Assembly (NCBI RefSeq): GCF_000090795.2
Contig: NW_003546257.1
Coordinates: 173,809-237,808, forward strand
Source: Amphimedon queenslandica
Taxonomy: Eukaryota > Porifera > Demospongiae > Haplosclerida > Niphatidae
Reading direction: 5' to 3'
DNA length: 64,000 nucleotides
Every line of letters begins with the position of its first letter. Positions within the stretch are counted from its first letter, which is position 1. The position numbers and the translations under genes were made by a program. Positions 42,261 to 54,600 of the stretch are shown in pieces. The notes under the pieces are model-generated. The model saw only the letters and a list, made by a program, of their open reading frames with translations. It was not told the DNA's origin and made no database searches.

Positions 42261-43151
42261 ATAGAAAATAACTAATGTTAACACTAAAGCGGCGCATATC
42301 CATTTGTACAGGCCACAAAATAAGGACATCCTTTTCATATTATTAAACAAGTGAAGCGCCTGCTGTTCAGCTTGCCCCCTCTCTCCAGTATTATCTATAA
42401 CAAACTGAGCTCTCCTGCACTTTGTGCTAAGCGGCATCTGAGAAGATATTCTCTTCATTGCTTCTTCTTCAGTTAGACCATCTCTGGACATTAATCTTTC
42501 CAACTGCTGCTCTTCTGTACTGCATTCAATATTAACTTGAACACTTTTGTATAGATCTTGCTTTAAGATTAGCTTACCAATTGACAACAATGACCATTTT
42601 CATGAATTTGAGAAAACGACTGCTCTCAAATAGAAGTGGAGTTACAAGAACAACGAAAGATTTACCTAAAAAAAGAAGAGAAAGTTGTTGGATATGCTAG
42701 TCAATTTTAAAGCTCTACTGTTGTCGCTTATTATATAAGTGGAATACGCAAGAGATTACAGCTACCTAGAATAAAATATTTGAGTAGCAGCCACAACATT
42801 CTGTATTGTATGTATGGGTGGGTGATGGCATTCAAAGTGTGTCTTTTCTCATCATCTGAGAATATCATTGAACCAAGCAACGGGCGATTGATCGTCCGGT
42901 CATCATTAAGCACCTGAACACCAAACGTTCCTATGATTGCTCTCCAGGCAGCAGTGTCGGGTTCTACAACTGGAATAATTAAGAGGAGGGCAAGGGCCCC
43001 AGGCTAATCTTTATTATATAAACAGTATATTTCATGTACCTTGTCTTGAGATCAGATCAGCATCTATTATAGGACAACCCAGTCGCTCCAGTTGTCTTGA
43101 TACTGTCGATTTCCCGCTTGCAATACCACCTGTTAGTCCATAAATGTGCAT
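42246..43151 (-). CDS. DCAKD: dephospho-CoA kinase domain-containing protein
   Basis: 225 residues (human DCAKD has 231) from exons 43040-43151, 42766-42969, 42578-42665 and 42246-42519, read on the minus strand. The CoaE fold is clear: P-loop [12 protein letters not shown] near the N-terminus, [12 protein letters not shown], the LNAITHP motif, VTPLLFES, and a lid-type region [20 protein letters not shown]. CoaE kinases phosphorylate dephospho-CoA with ATP in the last step of CoA synthesis. The C-terminal hydrophobic segment [18 protein letters not shown] looks like a membrane anchor, as in animal DCAKD. The start is shared with a 152-bp divergent promoter to the next cornichon gene. Confidence 0.93.
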
Positions 43152-43303
43152 TTCAGTAGAGATTCTGAAAGATAGACCCCAGCCACACCTTCCTTTGACA
43201 TAGCACGTGGTTTCCGTACACTCACGGATACTTCATTGGTGTCTATCTCCGTATTCTTAAAAGGCGGGGCTTATAGCTGTCTCCATTTTTTCACATTTTC
43301 ATC
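43152..43303. promoter_or_regulatory. shared DCAKD/CNIH promoter
   Basis: The 152-bp gap between divergent starts holds CACGTG at 43204-43209 directly followed by TTTCCGTACA at 43211-43220 and then ACGGATAC. The same two words occur in the TRIM/Nop6-like divergent promoter. Confidence 0.55.
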
Positions 43304-44071
43304 ATGTTTGGTGCTGATTTCTACGTTTTTCTTCTCGTTATGCTCGTATCCATAGGCCTCCTCTTTATGATGGTTTGGCATGTGAGTAGAAATCCATATT
43401 TAAAAAATATTTTCCATCCTTTATTATGATTTTGTCACCTTTTATGTATTGATTCTCTATCTAACAATAGTTGATAATGGTAGATGAACTAAAGAATGAC
43501 TATCGTAATCCTGTAGACTTTGCTTCTAATCAAAACATGGTATACTATGACAGCATGTATATTATGCTTGTTATTGCAATGACATTAATAGTTGGTGTTT
43601 CCTGAATATGGATTACATTTATTCATCGTGTTACTCTTACTCATGTTTGGATACTGGTTCACATTTATGTGGAACGTCCCTCTACTCGCTTACCATATAT
43701 GGAGGTATAAAGAAAATACTAATATTTTCCCAAGACTATTTAATGCAATGTATCATTACTTGTACAATAATATAGAAATTACTTATAGAAATTAGTTCCG
43801 ATAGGGAATATTACGTGTATGATCATATTCTTATTTTTTAGGTTTGTTAAGCGTCCCAGTGCTAGTGGGTATGGTCTCTACGATCCAACAATCGTCATGA
43901 ACAGGGACAACCTAATCTTTTATAACAGAGAAGGATTCATCAAGCTTGGATACTATGTCCTTTCTTTTCTCATCTACCTTTACAAGTAAGAAAAATGTCA
44001 TTCTTATTTATGTGATGTACATATTGTCTCTCTTTAGCATGATGGTGGCTTTGGTTGTTGCTCTGACATAA
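43304..44071 (+). CDS. CNIH1: cornichon homologue, CNIH1-like
   Basis: 145 residues (human CNIH1 has 144) from exons 43304-43381, 43471-43539, 43592-43704, 43842-43985 and 44038-44071. Family marks: VDELKNDYRNPVDF, LVFPEYGLHLF, WNVPLLAYHIWR, GYGLYDPTIVMNRDNL and FIKLGYYVLSFLIYLY. It is a small polytopic ER cargo receptor that recruits TGF-alpha-like or receptor cargo into COPII vesicles. There is no sign of the extra loop insertion seen in the AMPA-receptor auxiliary CNIH2/3, so CNIH1-like is the better label. It shares all four intron positions with the CNIH4 gene upstream, with DCAKD on the other strand between them. Confidence 0.93.
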
Positions 44072-44439
44072 AATGGGGACACTTTTTGTGTACATGTGAA
44101 TGATGAAATGGTACCGAAGTGAAATTATAGTTTTCAAAAATTTTATTGAAATGATGGTTTAATATTAAAATAATTATCATTGCAGCTTCAAAGCCGGCTT
44201 TTGAGTAATACATTACAAGCACATGTAGTTGCATACGTGTACATGTAATTTTGTATACATGTATCAATAATACTGTTATTTCCAAAATCATCATTGAAAA
44301 GCTAAAAAAATCATACTACAAAAATCATCATTAGTTTATTATACAGTAAAAGGACAATAATAAGAATATTAATAAGAATATTAATAATAAGAATAATCAC
44401 ACGTTTTCAAAGAAGCTTCACTTCTACATTCATGCGTCA
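44072..44439. other. convergent 3' region of CNIH and GMF genes
   Basis: AT-rich, with TTTATT near 44335 (minus-strand AATAAA for GMF) and an ACATGT run near 44220-44265. No gene is seen. Confidence 0.55.
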
Positions 44440-45523
44440 TCACTTCTTCAGTTTTGAGAGTAACCATTCTTCAGTAAGTTCATCAGTTCCCCTTAATTCA
44501 TAAACCTATACACACCAGAGCATCCATTTATACATACTCAGAATAGAATGCTCACTTTAGTGAATCCACATTTATTGACAAGAGTCAGTTTAGAGCCGGC
44601 ATACATCATTTGCAACTCTGGTTTAATACCTAGTAACAGGATTGTTCACACAATGTCAACTTCAATTACCCCTAACTCTTTTCCTTTCTCCTTCTCTCAT
44701 CTTCCTTACCTTGTGGACTAACAAATATAAAGACGAGAGGATAGGATACCCTCCCATCGTCGTGATGGTAACAGTAGCTTAGGGCAACATATCTCGGCTC
44801 GTGTGTTGGCAGTTCTGCCTCCAAGTCTTCAATTTTCAAATCATTCATCTTAAAATTAAAAAAAAACTTAATATAAGTAGGAAAGGTTGAAAAGATTAAC
44901 ATTACAAGTGTAGAGTGGAGTAATGAATCAGTGCAGTATAATTACATGCTGTGAGTTAGTGTGTGTCAACTTTTCCTGATACATATACATGTACTTATGT
45001 TGTTTAGCAAGTTTGAGCTGATTCCAATCAAAATTGGATTTTTTATGAATTTTTAAAGTTGCTTGAAAATCGGGTGTACTATGGTATTTCATAAAAGATG
45101 ACAATTTATCAAAAATGATACAACATTTGCCTTTGTAAGTTAAAACTTTTCCCCCCTATCTGTTGTAATTAATGCATTTATATGTATATACCGTATCTTC
45201 ATCAACTGTATCATCCTCAATAATAGTCATAGACTCAACGTCTATCTTCATAATAATGGCGGCAGACGTCTTTTCTTTGCGGAATCGGAATTTCTTAACA
45301 CGTTCAAAAAGTTCCGGGGAAATTGAACAAACTTCAAGATTTTGAGCCTACAAAATAGAAAAAAAACATTCATAATAATAATGAACTCTCCCTCCCTCTT
45401 TTGAGTATTCATATATTCCCAGGATAGGCTACCAAATTTACTTACTTATACTCTCTTAACATAAACTAGAACCCGTCATGCAAGGATAAATCAAGGACAA
45501 AACAATAAAGCTTTACTCACCAT
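44440..45523 (-). CDS. GMFB: glia maturation factor, ADF-homology protein
   Basis: 145 residues (vertebrate GMF 142) from exons 45521-45523 (the start codon alone), 45192-45347, 44710-44848, 44556-44629 and 44440-44505. It is recognised by FRFRKEKTSAAIIMKID, LPTHEPRYVALSYCYHHDDG, RVSYPLVFIFVSPQG, MMYAGSKLTLVNK and LTEEWLLSKL. GMF is a one-domain ADF/cofilin relative that binds Arp2/3 and removes actin branches. The intron directly after the ATG is a conserved feature of many ADF/cofilin genes. The intron 44849-45191 carries about half a unit of the dispersed ~180-bp repeat (44975-45080). Divergent from TARBP1, 92 bp apart. Confidence 0.93.
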
Positions 45524-45615
45524 TTTTTATTCAGCTTCCAAGCCACGCCCAAGAATAACGAACGCCCACTTGACCACGCCTACTTTGTCCATGCCCTTCC
45601 ACGTGGTAAGGAAGG
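45524..45615. promoter_or_regulatory. shared GMF/TARBP1 promoter
   Basis: The 92-bp gap between the two ATGs is rich in CCACGCCC-type words and ends with CCACGTGG at 45599-45606 (CACGTG at 45600-45605), 10 bp before the TARBP1 start codon. Confidence 0.5.
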
Positions 45616-48600
45616 ATGTCATCAGTGAATAACGAAACTCATTCCAGTGTATTTCTCAAACTAGAGGAGCGATGTTTGAAGGTACTGGGAGGAGAAAGAG
45701 AAGATGGTGACACTCTACAGTGTCTGGTTGATCTTAAGGACTCTCTATTATCAGTTCCGATCAAGGAGAGAGAATCAATCTCTACAACCTCTCTACTGGG
45801 TTCAGGCCTGCCTTACCTAAATCACGTGATCAACACCGAGCAATCACGTGACTTGGATTTGGCTTTGTGCGAGTATCTCTCCTTACTCTCGTCTCAGAGC
45901 GATGTTCAGCATAAGACTCTATTTAATGCCCTTTTTGACCTCTACACCAACGAAGACCTTTCCACCATGTCAAAGACGCATGTTCTAATGATAATTAATT
46001 ATTTATTAATGGAGAAAGAGGCGTGTGCATCATCTCACCTAAAACAGGATTTACTGACTCGTGTTCTCTTGCTACTTGTGGCCACACCCACCAATCAATC
46101 ATTCCTTTTATCAAGTCTCGTGTTACCTTGTCTGTTACTGAGTGACGCTACTACTAAAGAGGCGTGGCAGTTTGTCGAAAAGGTGTGGCTACGTGAAACG
46201 AATGTTGAGAGTCGCTCCATAGACCTATGCTTGACACTTTTGTGTTGCCTCGTTCATGTTTTTATACCTGGGAGGGCCCCCTTGACTCCAAATATTAGAT
46301 CCCCACCGGTTCTGGTTCATGACGTAAGACACTATAAGATATTTTGGGACATCATTCAATCTGGACTAGTTGATGAAGATCCTTTGAATAGGAAGAGATG
46401 TCAGTTTTTAATGGACGCCGTTCTAGAAGAATCTGTTGGAAAAGAGAGAGGAGTAACTAGTGAAGGAGGCGTGTTCTGGTGGAACGGGGACAAAGAGAAA
46501 GAGTTGAGGGAAATTTGGAGCAACTTGATGCTATTACTGGAAACGCTAGAAGAGAAACAAGTATGAGTATGTACATGTATATATAGTGACAGCTCTTCAC
46601 ATGCATGTACATATATATCTCCTCTCCTTTTCAGGTCCATATAGTCAATCCGGTATTGAATCGGCTACCAAGTCTTGTCTCAGCCACTAGGACACTTGTT
46701 GATGGTAAGGATGATTGTTTGTACAGTGTATCCGGTCATGTGGCAGCTGTACTGTAGGTCTTCACATGCTTCACGTCTCGTGGCTAATGACAGTCTTTAA
46801 GAGGGTCCTCTCTCATGATGCAAAGTCCATTGTTAGGAGAGGAGTCAGGGAATTATTAGGAATCGAACTAAGCAATTCTCCATTTCTCTTGAAGGAAAAC
46901 TGGAAAGTAAGCAAGCATTTGTTGTACATGTACTTCTAAAGTTGTAGAATTTTCAATAATATAATAATATACTTGAAATAAAATTAATTTACACTATTAG
47001 GTAATACTGGATCCATTGCTAACTGCTTTTGGGAACAGTTATGTATTTGCAAGGTCAGTGGATGAATGACAGTATGAGTATGTGTGTTTGTTTTGTGTTT
47101 AATAGGGAAAGTCATTCTAATGCTGCTGCTGTGTGCCCTCCACTGGTTGAAGAATTGGGTTCATTTTTGAGCAGATTTATCTCCAAATTAGGAGAAGAAG
47201 AGAAATGTAAGACCAATTATATGTACAACAAGACTATACTCTCATATTATTTTACCTTTTTAGACAATTTCTTTTCTTTCTTCCTCTCTTGTTGTTTATC
47301 GAAAGAATTGCCCGATATACCAACAGTGTATGTCATGTACTCTCTCACGCTCCTTCCTCCTTCATTTAAGGCTCCATTGATAGGCACCTCCTCTATAGAG
47401 ACAATAAGGTTAGCCGAGTTGGATCAGGAGAATGCAATGGTTGGATTCATGAGTTACGTATTTTTAGGTCTCTGGTAGTCAATACTTCATTGATCCACAG
47501 GATAGTACAGAGATCCGCCACACAATCTTTCATACTGGCCGCTTTCTGCAAATATTGCAGTCAAGTACATGTCTTGTATATTATTATGATGATGATATTT
47601 TTAGTTATTTTTTTTAGGAATTTAGTTTTTCAGATGTATTTCAGACACTGGGCTGCTTCAGTAGTACCGAGTGTCTCTTGTATGGGTCTCAGTCTTGGGC
47701 CATGGTATGGGAATGGGATTATGGGAATTGGAATATAATACATGTATAATACATGTATATTGTTTGATGTAGGCTTCCAAGCTAATATCAAGGATAGCAA
47801 GAGGCCAGGATAATTCAGGGTCTTTGTATGTGTTTTTAAAAACCTGTATAGGGTCCCTTGTCAAAGATTCCACTAGTACTCAGACCCAGTATAGTCTCTC
47901 AACTTGGCTTAGTCCGGGGAGTGTTGCTAGAGCAGTTTTATTGTCAGCTGATGGTCACGTGACTTGTGATAATAAGTTAGCAAAGAGTGGAAGTACACGT
48001 AGTGTTCCTTTTTTATCTTTATACTCTCGCAGGCTCTTAGTTGCTGAAAATTCTGGTCCTGATGACGTTCTGACTGATCTCCTCTCTCCTTCCCTTGAAG
48101 CAATATCCAGTGCAAGAACAAGAGTGTACATGCCAGTGGAGGTTGTAATGTCTTCGGTTAAATTATTATCGACTCTACTTGACAATATAATAACTGGACA
48201 GTCCACATTTAACATGAATGGTAAGTTATACTGGAATGAAGTCCATCATTGTCATTTCATCAAAAATGGCAAAAAAGAATTCTTCATTTTATTTTTTTTT
48301 TCTGATGCGTATACATGTTCTTATGTTGTGTATCAAGTTTGAGCTGATTCCGATTGAAATTTAATTTTTTACGAATTTTTTTAAAGTTACTCAAAAATTT
48401 AGCCAAGTCTATAATTACATGTATCTACTTATTTTTCCCATTTAGTCAAAGAAGGAGCCTCCAGGCTTGTCTATAAGGCTCTATTGCCATGGCTGCCAGA
48501 GATTCTCTCTTACTTTCAGGACGTTTTACTTGCCGGACTCCACATTTCCTCATCAGGTCCTATTGCTTCTCTCTTAGATCTCGTCCAGTTATTCTCTACT

Positions 48601-51600
48601 GCCAGTCGCTGCCTTTACAAATTTATTGGTATGTGCAGCTGGACCAGTGACAATAATGGGAGGGGTCTGTCTTGCACTGGATTCACTGATAAAGCAGTTC
48701 ATGTGTTGCTGGATATAGTTGAGAAGAATCAGGTAAAGAAATGCAGTTATATCTTTTTACCACTAGTACATTTACAACACGTGCATAGTACATACATGTA
48801 GATGTATGTACAAGTATATGTGCATGTCAAATTTTCTAGGATTTCAGCGCTATTGTTTTATAATGTCCCCATTATAAATAGGTGATAGAGTTTACAGTTC
48901 CTCTATTAGGAGCAGTTTCTGTACTGGAATGGGTTTGTAATCATGGGAATGAGAATCCTTCACTAATGCCCACTGAACAGTATCACGCAATGATAAGTGA
49001 GTCTGTAATATTCTTTTTGATTTTGAATTAGTGAGCTAATTATACAATTGTTATTATTATTATATTTGTCATACATGTATGCTTTAAGCAATTCTTTATT
49101 TTCTAAAATAGGAAAGCTATATAATCTCCCAGTTACTATTACATTAATTAGACCAGTCCAGCATGCCCCAGGTCAAGAATACGGTCGCTGTATTGCCTCC
49201 TGTCTCTCCTCTTATTGGTCCATACTCCACAATGTCACACTCTTCAAGTGTCACGATACCATGAAGACCCAGTTACCACTAACGGATCATGTGACTATTG
49301 GATCACGTGACGTTGAACTAATTGCGAAATCTTGCACCGAACATTTTGATGTTTTGGGTAGCGACATGGCATGGCCTCTTGGCTGTCTAGCAACACTTGT
49401 CCCACAAGTTTGCCGATTTTATTTACTCGGTCTTTCAATTAGTATTGTTTAGATTGTTGATACAGTAGGTGTGGCTTATCTACTTCCAATCATTGAGATG
49501 GCATGGCCTCTTGTTCTAGAGTTGAAGGAGCACTTGTTCCCTTTGTTGAAGTCATTGAGAGCCTTTGTTCAGTTTACGTATCATCAGAGGCTCATGGAAG
49601 CATCAGATCCTGACCTTATACAGCTGCAAATAAAGGTCAAGACTATATAACTAATACATATAGTAGCTACATCTACATGTGCATTGAATTATTTGACCAT
49701 GTTGTGATTTATTTCCTAATATACATGTAAATTTAATGGCCAAGGATGATTTTTGGTAGTTGTTATAATAGATCATTGTGATTGTTTCCTTTCTTTAGTA
49801 TGCCAATGAGATATTTGCTGTATCAGAAGTAAAGACAGGCGTGTGCAACGTATTGGCTGAGCATCTCTGCACTGTTTTTAAAACCATCAATACTGTTGCT
49901 AACACTGATACCAATCAGACTGATATTGATTCAAATGATATTGATTTTACTGATATTGATTCCACTGATATTGATTCTACCAATATCAATGCTAGGCTGG
50001 CGGAGAGGGCTCAGATCATTACGTACATGTGTGGCTTTGGGCCAATCTTTAAGAAGAACCTAAGGTTAGCACTTACATGTATCATTGAGATGAAAGTCCC
50101 TCTTGTGTCATTAGAGTTATCCTTGATGTCAATCAATTTGTAATGTCACTAGGTGAATCTTGCTCTACTAACAGTTTGAAATTGAGGTCAGTATAATGCT
50201 GTATGGTATTATTCTTTATTGATTGCAGGGAGGCTGAAAGTGATATGATGGTTAGAGTTAGAGTAATGAATATGCTTTTAGAAGTATCGTCATATTCAAC
50301 TGCTAATACGCCAAGCATTGTATCAATTGTTATTAGGAATATCGTTAATGAAGTAAATTAACTTACAATTTTAATGATTATTATATCTCTAATATTCTCA
50401 TTATTTGTTTTCAGTTAAAAGAGCTGAGCATTTCAAAGCCTCATTATTATATAAACTCATACTCTCACCGGTACAGGCTAAGACTAGTACAAACTTTACT
50501 AGTACTGTACAAGTCAATCAATAAAGTAAATTTGGATGTAAAACACTCAGTAAGAAACTCTTCATTAATGAATAGGCAGTGGTTAAGAGTGTTATCATGG
50601 AAATGTTGGATTGTCTGGAGATTGATAATCAGCTCTCGGTCCGATATGCTATGGAGTGGTTGGTTGTTATGCTAATGTCCCAGTTTCCTTTTTCTTGGAA
50701 GGAATTACTCCTCCCTCATCTACAGATGGTATGATTTTTGATTAGAAAATTTTATGGTCTAATGATACGATGTATTACCAAATGGATTTCTTGATTGAAT
50801 GTCTTTATGCAGAACACTGGTAGAAGATTGAGCAGATTTTGTTCGATATTTACAATCACCGTACAACTTGGGAAGTGTTTGACATCAACTGCTGAGAAAG
50901 TTAGTGTATATTTTTCTTTACTCCTTTAATGCATGCTCACCTCTCCCTCCCTCCCTCCCTCCCTCGTTGCAGGTTGAGTATTATTCTTTGGTCCTTCCGA
51001 TAGTGTTCCAATGGTCTTTGTGCCATCATTTCATTGTCAGGCTATACGCTGCAGGCTCTGTCATTCAACTTTATGAACAGTCATTGTCGCTTCTTCCTGA
51101 TATCCCTTCACTCTCTTTCATTCATCAATTCATTCCTTTCATCAAACAGTACAGGTTAATGTCTACATTTATACTTTATACATTTATACTTTATACTTTA
51201 TACATGCTTCACTTCTTCATTAATATCATTATAGCGATACTGGCAAGTCTAGGAAGCTAGAGAGTAATGTGTTTTTCTCGCTAATGCATCCACAAAATGA
51301 CTTTAATTTACAAGTAAAGGATTTCAATATACTAGTTGTTCATGAACTTATGACTCTCTTTATAAATCAGGTCATATTCCATACCCTACCTGCACTAACT
51401 AGTGTGATGGAGGAAGAATTGATACCTTTTAAGCTATTTGTCTCTTCCTCTTGTATTTGGTCTCAGCTCAACCCTCCCTTTCCCACTACTTGTACTAATG
51501 CTGCCATTATTGATGCAGCAGCAAGCCTTCTTGGTCATTCTTCCATTGATGAAGACTGTGAGATCATTGATAGACCCAACACACAACAAAAAGTAAGTTA

Positions 51601-54600
51601 TGTCTTCATGTAGTGCACCAGACACGCATAGTACATGGTCTTTGGCAATAACTTTTAAAAATTCATAAAAAATCCAATTTTGATCGGAATCAGCTCAAAC
51701 TTGTTACACAGCATAAGAACATGTATATGTATGAGAATATATTATAAAAGTGGAGAATTCTCTCCTAGTCATTTTTGGCGAAATTTGGCCAAAATCCCTG
51801 TACTATAGTACAGGGACTTTTGCCTGATTTTTGAATAACTTTAAAAATTCGTAAAAAATCCAATTTTGATCAGAATCAGCTCAAACTTGCTGCACAGCAT
51901 AAGAACACGTATATGTATCAGAAAAAATTATTAAAATGGACGATTCTCTCCTAGTCATTTTTGATGAATTATACACTTTACTTAGGGTGCGTTGTACAAT
52001 CATTATTACAGACAAATACTATTGCAATGGATTATTATTGCAGTCTCTACAATGTTGTTATTATTATGATAGGATGAGGATTCTGGCAGTGACATACAGC
52101 GTAAGATTACACCATGGAATAGCTCAACTGTCACTCTCTACAGTGAACTCTTTCCATCTTCATCAGTTCCACCTTCTCTACTGCCTTCAGTGCAGGACGA
52201 GAAGAAGAAGAAGGACAATGGATTAGTATTAGTTGCTTCTTTGATTAACAAGCAGCCTAATCTTGGAGGTAAGTTATGATGAATTAATCATCTACACAAA
52301 ATACTAGTAATAGTTAGTTACTGCCAATATAATAAGGATGCAAGGACATGTCAAGTTTAACTAATCATTATAATTAAATTGATATCATTACTATACTGAC
52401 GCACCTTTTTATTCGATTAAGAGACCACAGTTATACAAACATGCGCAATATTGATATTGCATTGTGTAATAATTATTGCGTAGACAAATCTGATTCATAT
52501 ACCCCGTGGCAGTACATACATGTATTGGTTATGAGGCCACTGTTTATACTATAAGGATGGGATGGCTACCAAGTCAGGAATTGCTACCAGGAGGTGCAGC
52601 AGTCATTCCTCCTAGTATAGTGTATGTTTATGCTAAGCATAGTTCAGCCTTTGCCTCAGTATCTTCTATGGCTACTGTACTTTGCTTGCATACTTCAATG
52701 CACTCATTCCTATGGCTGGCAGTGAAATATGATGATGTTATGACTTGCGATTATTTTTTGTGGCCCAACACTGTTGCCTACTCTGAGAGTGGCCAGTAAA
52801 CTGGCGTAATTGGTAATATGATTGCTATGTGATCTGCTTGTGTCGTGTCTCCCGAATGCTTTCCTATTTACGCCAACAAATTAAGCGACTGTGTAACAAT
52901 TCCTGTGAGGTTTGTTACTTGTCTGGCTTCTCTCTCTCTTACGTTGATGGAATGATTTAATTGTAGACACTCTCTCACTCTGAGCCGTCATAACAAGTCT
53001 CTATCTGTTTACTGTGCTTGCAGACTCAGCCCTTGTCATTATTAGCAATAACGACAGTTTAAATTAGAATTTGTTCATTATGAGCGGTAATGATTATTTT
53101 TGCCTTAAAATTTAAATCAAAATTAAAAAAAAACATTTAATGTTTGATACTTTTTTCGCATTCAGCAAAGCCAAGGACTAAATTATCCTCGTTATTTCTT
53201 GTGTGATTTTGAATGATTCATGTACAAGGCATTATTGCAAGACTTCTTGGCTTTGGTGACATTATTGAACGCATTCAAGCATAACTTTATCAAGCATGTG
53301 CTGTGCATAAAGTGTATCTGCTGGTAGTACTGTGCTTAAATGGATACGTATGATTAGGCCCTCGCTTCTCTTACGTGGGCAAATATTAGTCTGTTGCTGT
53401 TAATTTATCAATCCTCATTGAGTTATGTGGATGCACTTTATTGCATAAAAAATAATTATTTGTCCTGGATGCTAGTTCGGCTAACATTATAATGCTGAGT
53501 CTATGCATACGAGGTTATGCAGCACTCCTACTGAGCTAACAATATTACAAAATGTGTCTGGTATAGAATCCATCGACTTTTAATTGTTCTATGTAAGGAT
53601 GAAGTTTTGGGAGTGTTTCTACTGAGATGATGATCTAAGCTGTTACGTCTTAATTAGCCAGTGGATGTAATGCTTATGATTATTGTGGGAGTTGTTTACT
53701 AGAGTTAGAAAACAAATTATTATTTGACAGGTCAGTCAGTCCATGCAGTTATTGCTAGTGTTTTGGCTTGGCTGGTTTTGATGTTTTCAAGATTTTGTTG
53801 GTGTAAATGCAATTATTATGTAGATCCTGTGTCTACTTGCTTTTTATGGAGCCCAATAATTGCTAGAGCAATGGGAACTCTGGCCTGTTTTTCCTTTATG
53901 CGAGTTGAGTGATGTATTGAAGTTATGTTTGTGTTTTTGTCATTACTGTGTTTGTTGTTATGTTTTTATGCAAAGTTGTGTATCGATTGTTTATTCATTA
54001 TGCATGGTTTGGTTCCAATTTGTTTGTAATGTGCTTATCAACAACCTTCTCTCATCAAATTATTAGCAGCAAAACAAAAATGGTGATATGCAGCCTGTTT
54101 CAATCTCTATGCATGTACTGCCTTTGTTATTGTAAACATCATAAATGATAATTTATCGTCATTTATTGGCATTTTAGGTCTCTGTAGAACTTGTGAGATA
54201 TTTGGTGTTGCTGAGCTAGTGTTGGGAAGCACTGCTGTGCTGGAAGAGAAAGAGTTTAAATCACTGAGTGTGACTGCAGAGAAATGGCTAAAGATATCAC
54301 AAGTATCATGATACAGATCATTCTGATTATAGTAACAAATTTTTCAAGGTAAAGCCATCAGAGCTGTCCACCTACTTGCTGAGCATGAGAAGGAAAGGTT
54401 ATACATTAGTTGGTGTCGAGCAAACAGCTCACAGCAAACAAATAAATAATTACCAGATTCCAGTGAAGACAGTCTTGTTGTTGGGGTAAGGAGACACTAC
54501 ATGATACCCTTTATTGCATAAGAAGAAAAAGGAATTATAATATTTATTTTACAAGTTCGACTCTCCCGACGTACAATACTCTTTATTGCATAAGAAGAAG

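Noticed and set aside
52506-52799. 97-codon open frame in the long TARBP1 intron
   Set aside because: No recognisable motif, no neighbouring splice sites that extend it, and residue use looks random.
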